Assembly (NCBI GenBank): GCA_031267645.1 | Contig: JAIRYW010000021.1 | Coordinates: 62,001-126,000, forward strand | Origin: Propionibacteriaceae bacterium | GTDB taxonomy: Bacteria > Actinomycetota > Actinomycetes > Propionibacteriales > Propionibacteriaceae | Length of the DNA: 64,000 nt | Direction of reading: 5' to 3' | Shown: one piece after another, positions 9,349 to 16,250 of the stretch | Layout: each line of letters begins with the position of its first letter | How positions within the stretch are numbered: the first letter of the stretch is position 1 | Notes under the pieces: model-generated | Seen by the model: the letters and a program-made list of their open reading frames with translations, nothing else | Database searches by the model: none | What the model was told of the DNA's origin: nothing | Made by a program: the position numbers and the translations under genes

Positions 9349-10443
9349 TCAGCCCGCTTCGGGCGCCACCGCCGTGGAGTCGCGCACCTCCAAGCCAGCC
9401 AGCCCGAAGGGGCCGGACTCGACCAGGGCGCCGGCGGCGAGGGCGTCCAAGGCGCTGGCCACCCGCATGCCATAAGCGTGCACGTCGACCTTGATGGAGG
9501 TCAGTTTGGGGGCGGTCAGGCGGGCGATCATGGAGTCGTCCCAGGCGATGACGGACAGTTCGTCCGGCACCTTGAGGCGAAGCTCGCGGGCCACTTGGAG
9601 GGCGGTGGCGGCCATGACGTCGTTGTCGTAGATGATGGCGGTCGGGCGCGCTTCGCCGATCAAGAGGGATCGGGTGGCGTCGGCCCCCTGCTCCTGGCTG
9701 TAGTCGGTCGAGCAGATGACCGGTTCGGGCAGGTCGAGACGCTTGGCCTCCTGGCGCAGGGCGGCCGTCCGGGCCATGGTGTGGGCGTAGCTGGGGGTGC
9801 CGGCCACCCGGGCGATGCGGCGATGGCCCAGCGCCACCAGGTAGCGCAGGGCCAGGCGCATGCCGTCCACGTCCTCGGTCCACAGCCAGGGCCAGGCGGT
9901 GGGCTGGTCGGGCGGGCCGAAGTCGGACGGTCCGGCGTTGGAGAAGGGCGGCGACAGGACGACGGCGGGCAGGCCGAGGTCGCGCAGCAGGGCCAGCCGG
10001 GGGTCGCGCTGTCTGACGTCGGTCACCACCACGGCGTCGACCTCGCGTTTGGCCGCCCAACTGCGGTAGACGGCCTGCTCGTCCGGGGGGGAATCGACGA
10101 TCTGCAGGGCCAGGGCGATGTCGAGCGGACCCAGCACCTCCTGCATGCCGGAGATCAGCTCCATGTAGAACGGCTCCAAGCCGAGCAGGCGGGCCGGCCG
10201 GTTCAGGACCAGTCCCATCAGGCCGACCCGGGTGCCCATCAGGGCGCGAGCCGCCCCGGAGGGCTGCCAGCCCAGTTGGGCGGCCACCTGGAGGATGTGA
10301 CGGCGCTTCTCCTGCGACACCCCGGGCTTGTCGTTGAGGGCGTACGACACCGCGCTCTTGGCCACGCCGGCCGCCCGGGCCACATCGCTGATGGTGGGAC
10401 GGCGCTTGCTGGGCGTGGACGGGGATCCACTCGGTGGAGCCAT
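9349..10443 (-). CDS. LacI-family transcriptional repressor of the beta-mannoside operon (inferred)
   Basis: 364 residues. The N-terminal helix-turn-helix is 'TISDVARAAGVAKSAVSYALNDKPGVSQEKRRHILQ' with the hinge 'LGWQPSGAARALMGTR', followed by a periplasmic-binding-like effector domain ('EVDAVVVTDVRQ', 'YDNDVMAATALQVARELRLKVPDELSVIAWDDS'). The first 16 residues are a basic, Ser/Pro-rich extension. It is divergent from the binding-protein gene at 10713, and two copies of the palindrome GAACCGGTTC lie between them, which I infer to be its operators. The effector is unknown but is likely an oligosaccharide or mannoside derivative. An upstream in-frame start exists; MAPPSG was preferred. Confidence 0.88.
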   Translation of the reverse strand: MAPPSGSPSTPSKRRPTISDVARAAGVAKSAVSYALNDKPGVSQEKRRHILQVAAQLGWQPSGAARALMGTRVGLMGLVLNRPARLLGLEPFYMELISGMQEVLGPLDIALALQIVDSPPDEQAVYRSWAAKREVDAVVVTDVRQRDPRLALLRDLGLPAVVLSPPFSNAGPSDFGPPDQPTAWPWLWTEDVDGMRLALRYLVALGHRRIARVAGTPSYAHTMARTAALRQEAKRLDLPEPVICSTDYSQEQGADATRSLLIGEARPTAIIYDNDVMAATALQVARELRLKVPDELSVIAWDDSMIARLTAPKLTSIKVDVHAYGMRVASALDALAAGALVESGPFGLAGLEVRDSTAVAPEAG

Positions 10444-10524
10444 GTGTTCCCTTATCTCCGATCTGCTTCGCTGGCACCGTACCACTCCAAGCCTCTTGTG
10501 GCAGTCCCGCCCACTACCTAGTCA

Positions 10525-10534
10525 GAACCGGTTC
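10525..10534. promoter_or_regulatory. Operator-like palindrome O1 (LacI family)
   Basis: GAACCGGTTC, a perfect 10-bp palindrome with the central CG typical of LacI-family sites. An identical copy lies 57 bp downstream. It sits between the divergent LacI gene and the transport operon. Confidence 0.6.
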
Positions 10535-10581
10535 AGTACATACTTTCTGCGTGCTTCTGATAACTACTTGAAAAAGTAACT

Positions 10582-10591
10582 GAACCGGTTC
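10582..10591. promoter_or_regulatory. Operator-like palindrome O2 overlapping the transport-operon promoter
   Basis: GAACCGGTTC again, directly abutting TTGACA at 10592-10597. Binding here would block RNA polymerase. Flanks extend partial symmetry (CTGAACCGGTTCTTG). Confidence 0.65.
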
Positions 10592-10621
10592 TTGACAGCT
10601 TGGGAAGAGAACCGGCAAGAT
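10592..10621 (+). promoter_or_regulatory. Sigma70-type promoter of the mannoside transport operon
   Basis: TTGACA at 10592-10597, an 18-bp spacer, and CAAGAT at 10616-10621. It lies about 90 nt before the GTG of the binding-protein gene and is immediately preceded by operator O2. Confidence 0.5.
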
Positions 10622-10712
10622 GGCCGGAGATGGTCCAAGGCGCCGGCAAGGACGGCCGGCGCACCGGGCGATCATCCGAAGGCCCCCTTCGAGAACAAAG
10701 GAGTCAATCAAA

Positions 10713-12416
10713 GTGAGACCTTTCAAGAGACAGACCGTCGCCTCGGTGGCGTTGCTGGCCGCCCTGACGCTGACCTTGGGCGCCTGCGGCGCCGATAATC
10801 CCGACGACGGCGGATCGACCGCCGCCAGCACCTCGGTGTCAGTCTTCACCGGCCAAGTCGGCGACTTCACCGCCCCCAATTTCAACCCCTTCAACACCAC
10901 CGGGTCTTTCCTCCAGCCGACCCAGGGCGTCATCTACGAGGCCCTCTTCTATTACAACATCGCCCGGGCCGACGACCCCCGTCCGGTCCTAGGCACCGCT
11001 TTCGAGTGGAACCAGGACGGCACCGTGCTGACGGTCGAAGTGCGCCAGGGCGTCAAATTCTCCGACGGCTCGCCCATGACGGTCGACGACGTCGTCTTCT
11101 CGCTCGACCTGGTCTCCGGCAACCAGGCCCTCAACACCTCCGGCCAGGTCTGGCAGACGGCCAAGGTCGACGACCAGACGGTCAGCTTGACCTTCCCCAA
11201 GCCGGCCTTCACCTTGGAAGCCCAGATCCTGGGCCGGGAGCCGATCGTGCCGCAGTCGATCTGGCGCGACATCGCCGATCCCACCGCCGGCACCAACGAC
11301 AGCCCGGTCGGGACCGGCCCCTACATGTTCTCCGAGTACACCCCCCAGGCCATCATCCTGCAGAAGAACCCCAACTATTGGGGCTCCGGCGCCGAAGCCC
11401 CGGCCATCGAGTACGTGCGCTACATCTCGCTGGCCAACGCCGACGCCGCCACCACCGCCCTGCAACAAGGCGTGACCGACTGGCAGGGCTCCTTCCTGCC
11501 CACCCTGAAGGACCTGATCGCCGAATCCAACGGCACCTTGTCTTACTCCAACACCCCGCAAGCCACCACCGGTCTGTTCACCTGTTCCAACGCCGCCCTC
11601 GGCTGCACCGGACCGCAGACCGATCCGGCCGTGCGCCAGGCCATGTACTACGCCATGGACCGCAGCCAGCTCAACACCCAGGCGGCGGCCGGCTTCTCCT
11701 TGCCCGCCTCGCCAACCTTGTTGCCCAATTTCATCAACCAAGCCGAGATCATCGACCCGGCCCACCAGGAGGTGCCGCAGACGGCCGACCTGCCCCGGGC
11801 CAAGTCGATCCTGGAGCAAGCCGGCTGGACCATGGGTCCGGAGGGCTACTACGTCAAGGACGGCCAGACCCTGGAGATGACTTTGAACGACGTCTCCGGT
11901 TGGACCGACTACAACACCATGTGTGAGCTGATCGCCGGCCAGTTCAAAGCCGCCGGCATCAAGCTGACGGTCAACCACGTGGCCCAGAACCAGTGGTCCC
12001 AAGCCGAGGTCTCGGGCAACTTCCAGCTGTCCATGAACTCCGTCAACATGGGCGCCTCGTCCAACCCGTATTACGCCTACAACCTCTATGTCAACGGCGT
12101 CGGCACCCGCCCGGTCGGCGAGGCCGCCGTCACCACCAACACGCTGCGTTACCAGAACCCGGCCGTCGACGCCGCCGTCGCCACCTTGGCCTCGACCAAC
12201 GACCTGGAAGAGATGAGGGCCCAGTACGCCATCATCCAAGACGCCCTGGCGGCCGATCTGCCGATCATCCCGATCTACGTCAACTCGGCCCTGTGCGAGT
12301 ACAACCTGACCCATGCCACCGGTTGGCCCTCGCAAGACAACCTCTACGCCTTCCCGCTGCCCTGGGGCGGCAACTGGGGCACAGGCATCGTCCTGAGGAC
12401 GATCCGTCCGGTTTAG
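10713..12416 (+). CDS. Family 5 ABC transporter substrate-binding lipoprotein
   Basis: 567 residues. GTG start 8 nt after AAAGGAG. Signal 'RQTVASVALLAALTLTLGAC' ends in a lipobox. The mature protein is an SBP_bac_5 type (Opp/Dpp) binder: 'NPFNTTGSFLQPTQGVIYEALFYYN', 'VRQGVKFSDGSPMTVDDVVFSLDLV', 'GTGPYMFSEYTPQAIILQKNPNYWG', 'DPAVRQAMYYAMDRSQLN'. In actinobacteria and Thermotoga this class includes cello- and manno-oligosaccharide binders as well as peptide binders. The beta-mannosidase at the end of this operon favours a beta-mannoside ligand (inference). A strong hairpin separates it from the permease gene. Confidence 0.88.
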   Translation: MRPFKRQTVASVALLAALTLTLGACGADNPDDGGSTAASTSVSVFTGQVGDFTAPNFNPFNTTGSFLQPTQGVIYEALFYYNIARADDPRPVLGTAFEWNQDGTVLTVEVRQGVKFSDGSPMTVDDVVFSLDLVSGNQALNTSGQVWQTAKVDDQTVSLTFPKPAFTLEAQILGREPIVPQSIWRDIADPTAGTNDSPVGTGPYMFSEYTPQAIILQKNPNYWGSGAEAPAIEYVRYISLANADAATTALQQGVTDWQGSFLPTLKDLIAESNGTLSYSNTPQATTGLFTCSNAALGCTGPQTDPAVRQAMYYAMDRSQLNTQAAAGFSLPASPTLLPNFINQAEIIDPAHQEVPQTADLPRAKSILEQAGWTMGPEGYYVKDGQTLEMTLNDVSGWTDYNTMCELIAGQFKAAGIKLTVNHVAQNQWSQAEVSGNFQLSMNSVNMGASSNPYYAYNLYVNGVGTRPVGEAAVTTNTLRYQNPAVDAAVATLASTNDLEEMRAQYAIIQDALAADLPIIPIYVNSALCEYNLTHATGWPSQDNLYAFPLPWGGNWGTGIVLRTIRPV

Positions 12417-12425
12417 CGGACCGCG

Positions 12426-12459
12426 GGGTCGGCCCGGCTCTGCCAAGCTGGGCCGACCC
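12426..12459 (+). terminator. Intra-operon hairpin between binding-protein and permease genes
   Basis: Perfect 10-bp arms GGGTCGGCCC / GGGCCGACCC with a 14-nt loop, 9 nt after the binding-protein stop, followed by TTCTCC. Such hairpins commonly stabilise the 5' message or partly terminate, giving more binding protein than permease. Confidence 0.6.
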
Positions 12460-12513
12460 TTCTCCGCGCCGGTCGGTTCCAACACCGTCGAAGCCTAGAA
12501 GTCGACCCCGACT

Positions 12514-13515
12514 ATGAGGTTCTACGTTCAAAAGTTGTTGTTCTACCTGGCCGCCTTCTGGGCCGCCCTGACCCTCAACTTCTTGATCCCGCGCATGATG
12601 CCGGGAGATCCCGTCTCCATCATCTTGATGAAGCTGGCCGCCTCCGGCCAGCCCGTCACGCCGGAGACCCGTCAGGCCATCGCCATCCAGCTGGGCGGCG
12701 TCGGCCAAGGCTCCTGGTGGAGCCAGTACTGGCACTACCTGGGCAACCTGGCCCACGGCGACCTCGGCGTCTCGATCGCCAACTACCCGGTCAAGGTCAG
12801 CCACATCTTGCAACAGGCCCTGCCCTGGACCATCACCTTGATCGGCCTGGCCACCGTGGTCGCCTTCTTGATCGGAGTCGGCCTGGGCGTCTTCGCCGGC
12901 TGGAAGCGGGGCTCCTGGCTGGACAACTTGATCCCAGTGGCGACCCTGTTCCAGTCCGTGCCCTACTTCTGGCTGGCCCTGGTCCTGTTGCTGCTGTTCA
13001 GCCGCGCTCTGCGATGGTTCCCCTTGGGACAGGGCTACGACACCATGGCCTTCCCCATCCTCCACCCCGGTTTGAACTGGCCCTTCCTGTCCAGCGCGGC
13101 CTACCACGCCTTCCTGCCGGCCTTGACCATCGTGCTCTCCTCGGTGGCCGGCTGGATGCTGGGCATGCGCAACATGATGGTCTCGACGCTGTCCGAGGAC
13201 TACATTCTGACCGCCCAAGCCAAGGGCCTCAAACCGGGTCGGGTCCGTTTCACCTACGCCGCCCGCAACGCCGTCCTGCCCTCGCTGTCCGGTTTCGCCA
13301 TCTCACTCGGCTTCGTCGTGGCCGGTTCGATCGTGACCGAACAGGTCTTCTCCTACCCGGGCATCGGCTTCCAGATGTGGAAGGCGGTCTCCAACAACGA
13401 CTATCCCCTGATGCAGGGCACCTTCCTGGTCATCTCGGTGGCCGTGCTGGGCGCCAACCTGCTGGTGGATCTCTTGCTCGGTCTGATCGACCCCCGCACT
13501 CGAGCCCGGTCGTGA
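12514..13515 (+). CDS. Dpp/Opp-type ABC permease, first subunit
   Basis: 333 residues starting 'MRFYVQKLLFYLAAFWAALTLNFLIPRMMPGDPV', the classical DppB N-terminus. About six membrane segments follow. The ATPase-docking loop is 'DYILTAQAKGLKPGRVRFTYAARNAVLPSL', and 'SIVTEQVFSYPGIGFQMWKAVSNNDYPLMQG' is diagnostic of the family. It forms the heterodimeric channel with the next gene, 14 bp downstream. Confidence 0.92.
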   Translation: MRFYVQKLLFYLAAFWAALTLNFLIPRMMPGDPVSIILMKLAASGQPVTPETRQAIAIQLGGVGQGSWWSQYWHYLGNLAHGDLGVSIANYPVKVSHILQQALPWTITLIGLATVVAFLIGVGLGVFAGWKRGSWLDNLIPVATLFQSVPYFWLALVLLLLFSRALRWFPLGQGYDTMAFPILHPGLNWPFLSSAAYHAFLPALTIVLSSVAGWMLGMRNMMVSTLSEDYILTAQAKGLKPGRVRFTYAARNAVLPSLSGFAISLGFVVAGSIVTEQVFSYPGIGFQMWKAVSNNDYPLMQGTFLVISVAVLGANLLVDLLLGLIDPRTRARS

Positions 13516-13529
13516 GGGAAGGAGTCATC

Positions 13530-14525
13530 ATGTCCAACCCGACAGACCCCGGCGCCGTCGACCTGGTCCAAGAGACCGGGGCGGTCGAGCGTCGCTTCGA
13601 ACAGCGCCGCAGCGTCGCTTCGCTGCTGCCCAGCCGGTCGGCCAAACTGATCGCCGGGGTCTCCATCTTGATCGTGCTGGTCCTCTACGCCGTCTTGATG
13701 CCCCACTTCGTGATGGACCCCAGAGCCATCTCGACCGACATGCTGAAGCCGCCCGGCTTCGGCGGCCACCTGCTGGGCACCAACCAGGCCGGCCAGGACA
13801 TCTGGGCTCAGCTGGCCTACGGCACCGGCGGCTCGCTCGTCATCGGCGTGACGGTCGGACTGTTGGCCACCGTCCTGTCGGCTTTCTTCGGCGTCTTCGG
13901 GGCCTACGTCGGCGGGGCCGTGGACGAGGGCTTCGCCTTGTTCACCAACGTCATCCTGGTCATCCCGGGCCTGCCCTTGACCATCGTGATCGGCAACTAC
14001 GTGCCGGTCCAACAGCGCGGTCTGTTCCTGATCGCGGTGGTCTTGGCCATCACCAGCTGGGCCGGCTCGGCCAGAGTCCTGCGCTCGGTCACGATGTCGC
14101 TGCGCAACCGCGACTACGTGGCGGCGGCCCGCATCTCAGGGGAGCGCACTTGGCGCATCCTGGTGGTCGAGATCTTGCCCAACCTGATCCCGGTGATGGC
14201 CTCCCAGCTGATCTTCTCGGTCATCTTCGCCATCCTGGGCGAGGCCGGCCTGTCCTTCCTCGGCCTGGGCGCCAATGGCACTTACACCTTGGGCACCATC
14301 CTCTACTTCGCCAACCAATCCCTGGCTCTGACCCAGGGGGCTTGGTGGTGGTTCATCCCGCCCGGGCTGATGATCGCCCTGCTGGGCATGGCCTTGTCGC
14401 TGGTCAACTTCTCGATCGACGAGATCATCAACCCCAAGCTGCGCCAGTCGACCAGGGCCGCGCAGCGTCAATGGGGGCTGACGCCGGCTCAGATCAAGCG
14501 ACTGCAGAAGGACAACCTGAGATGA
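13530..14525 (+). CDS. Dpp/Opp-type ABC permease, second subunit
   Basis: 331 residues. ATG preceded by GGAAGGAGT. 'LLGTNQAGQDIWAQLAYGTGGSLVIGV' is the DppC hallmark; the docking loop reads 'RNRDYVAAARISGERTWRILVVEILPNLIP' and the last segments contain 'AILGEAGLSFLGLG'. The C-terminal tail of about 35 residues is longer than usual and basic. It overlaps the next ATPase gene by ATGA. Confidence 0.92.
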   Translation: MSNPTDPGAVDLVQETGAVERRFEQRRSVASLLPSRSAKLIAGVSILIVLVLYAVLMPHFVMDPRAISTDMLKPPGFGGHLLGTNQAGQDIWAQLAYGTGGSLVIGVTVGLLATVLSAFFGVFGAYVGGAVDEGFALFTNVILVIPGLPLTIVIGNYVPVQQRGLFLIAVVLAITSWAGSARVLRSVTMSLRNRDYVAAARISGERTWRILVVEILPNLIPVMASQLIFSVIFAILGEAGLSFLGLGANGTYTLGTILYFANQSLALTQGAWWWFIPPGLMIALLGMALSLVNFSIDEIINPKLRQSTRAAQRQWGLTPAQIKRLQKDNLR

Positions 14526-15424
14526 GTGATCGGACCACCGGGCCACGCCACCGGGCCAACCCGGTGCTGAGCGTGCGCGACTTCAGCGTCGACTACCTCG
14601 GCCCGCACACCGTGCATGCCGTCCAACAGGTCTCCTTGGAATTGGGTCGGGGCGAGATCCTGGGCCTGGCCGGCGAGTCCGGCTGCGGCAAGTCGACCCT
14701 GGCCTACGGCGTCACCCGGCTGCTGCGGCCCCCGGCCATGATCACCTCGGGCCAGGCCGTCTTCCACTCCCGGGAGGGCTACGAGATCGACATCTCGGCT
14801 TTGAGCGGCCAGGAGCTGCGCCAATTCCGCTGGGACAAGATCGCCATGGTCCTGCAAGGGGCCATGAACTCGCTCAACCCGGTCATCTCGATCCGCAGCC
14901 AGCTGGAGGACGTCTTCACCTGCCATCGGCCCAACATGGGCCGGCGCGAGCGCTTGGACCGCTGTGGCGAGCTGTTGGAGCGGGTCGGGGTCGAGCGGCG
15001 CCGTTTGCGGGCCTTCCCGCACGAGCTGTCCGGCGGCATGCGCCAGCGCGTCATGATCGCCATGGCCTTGGCCCTCGACCCCCAGGTCTTGATCATGGAC
15101 GAGCCCACCACGGCCTTGGACGTGGTGGTGCAGCGCGAGATCCTGGACGAGATCGCCCGACTGCGGGCCGAGTTCGGCTTCGCCGTCGTCTTCATCACCC
15201 ACGACCTGCCTCTGCTGTTGGAGATCGCCGACCGCATCGCCGTCATGAAAGCCGGTCGGATCGTGGAGTTGAACGACTCCTTCGAGTTGTACACCAAGCC
15301 CGAGGACGCTTACACCAAGCGCCTGCTGGCCTCCTTCCCCTCTCTGCTGGGGGACCGGGGCGACTTCATCCGCACCGGGGCGTCCGACGCCCGCCTGGGC
15401 GCCACCGATCAGAAGGCGGACTGA
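14522..15424 (+). CDS. Dpp/Opp-type ABC ATPase, first subunit
   Basis: 300 residues. Walker A GESGCGKST, Q-loop region 'KIAMVLQGAMNSLNPVISI', signature 'ELSGGMRQRVMIAMALALDP', Walker B 'VLIMDEPTTALDVVVQ', His switch 'VVFITHDLPLLLEIADR'. This is the DppD/OppD group. The usual C-terminal Cys-rich Fe-S or oligopeptide motif is not seen. It starts inside the stop of the second permease gene and is 3 bp from the second ATPase gene. Confidence 0.93.
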   Translation: MSDRTTGPRHRANPVLSVRDFSVDYLGPHTVHAVQQVSLELGRGEILGLAGESGCGKSTLAYGVTRLLRPPAMITSGQAVFHSREGYEIDISALSGQELRQFRWDKIAMVLQGAMNSLNPVISIRSQLEDVFTCHRPNMGRRERLDRCGELLERVGVERRRLRAFPHELSGGMRQRVMIAMALALDPQVLIMDEPTTALDVVVQREILDEIARLRAEFGFAVVFITHDLPLLLEIADRIAVMKAGRIVELNDSFELYTKPEDAYTKRLLASFPSLLGDRGDFIRTGASDARLGATDQKAD

Positions 15425-15427
15425 GCC

Positions 15428-16249
15428 ATGTCGACACTCGAATTGACCAATGTGGTCAAGCGTTACCGGCTGCGCAGCGGTTTCAGACAGGAGAGCCTGA
15501 TGGCGGTGGACGACGTCAGCTTCGAGCTGGAGTCGGGCCAGACCATCGCCCTGGTCGGCCAGTCCGGCTCCGGCAAGTCGACCATAGCCAAGCTGATCCT
15601 GCGGCTGGAGCGTCCGACCCGGGGCCGGATCCGCTTGGACGGCGTCGAGCTGCCTCAGATCAAGCTGAAGCAGTACCGCCGCCAGGTCCAGATGGTGTTC
15701 CAGGATCCCTTCGGCTCGCTCAATCCGTACCACACCGTGGCGCACCACCTGGAGCGTCCTTTACGCATTCACTTTCCCGACCAATCCCCGGTCCAGCGCC
15801 GTCAGGAGCTGTGTTCCCTGCTGGAGCGGGTCCGCTTGACGCCGGTGGAGGACTTCGCCCGGCGCCATCCGCACGAACTGTCCGGCGGCCAGCGCCAGCG
15901 CGTCGCCATCGCCCGCGCCCTGGCTCCCCAGCCGCGGGTCCTGATCGCCGACGAGCCGGTCTCGATGCTGGACGTGTCGATCCGACTGGGGGTGCTCAAC
16001 CTGCTGGCCCAGCTGCAGCGGGAGGAGAACCTGGGCGTCCTCTACATCACCCACGACCTGGCCACGGCCAGGCATTTCTCCGACCAGATCATGGTCATGC
16101 ACCAAGGCCGGGTGGTCGAGCGCGGCCAATCCGACGACGTCATCTTGCGGCCTCAGGCCGACTACACCCGCCGCCTGGCGGCCGCCGCTCCCAACCCGGA
16201 GCGCCGGCTGGCCCAGGTCGTCCGCACCACCCCTGGAAGGGACCTCTGA
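15428..16249 (+). CDS. Dpp/Opp-type ABC ATPase, second subunit
   Basis: 273 residues. Walker A GQSGSGKST, 'VQMVFQDPFGSLNPYHTV', signature 'ELSGGQRQRVAIARALAPQP', Walker B 'VLIADEPVSMLDVSI', His switch 'VLYITHDLATARHFSDQI'. It pairs with the upstream ATPase as the DppF/OppF partner. The ATG is 3 bp after the preceding stop and the glycosidase gene starts 1 bp after this gene, so the operon is compact. Confidence 0.93.
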   Translation: MSTLELTNVVKRYRLRSGFRQESLMAVDDVSFELESGQTIALVGQSGSGKSTIAKLILRLERPTRGRIRLDGVELPQIKLKQYRRQVQMVFQDPFGSLNPYHTVAHHLERPLRIHFPDQSPVQRRQELCSLLERVRLTPVEDFARRHPHELSGGQRQRVAIARALAPQPRVLIADEPVSMLDVSIRLGVLNLLAQLQREENLGVLYITHDLATARHFSDQIMVMHQGRVVERGQSDDVILRPQADYTRRLAAAAPNPERRLAQVVRTTPGRDL

Positions 16250-16250
16250 C

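Noticed and set aside
8174..10477. A 767-codon minus-strand frame over the ABC ATPase and LacI region.
   Set aside because: It is antisense to the ATPase and permease genes and in another frame of the LacI gene, with Arg/Pro low complexity and no recognisable fold.
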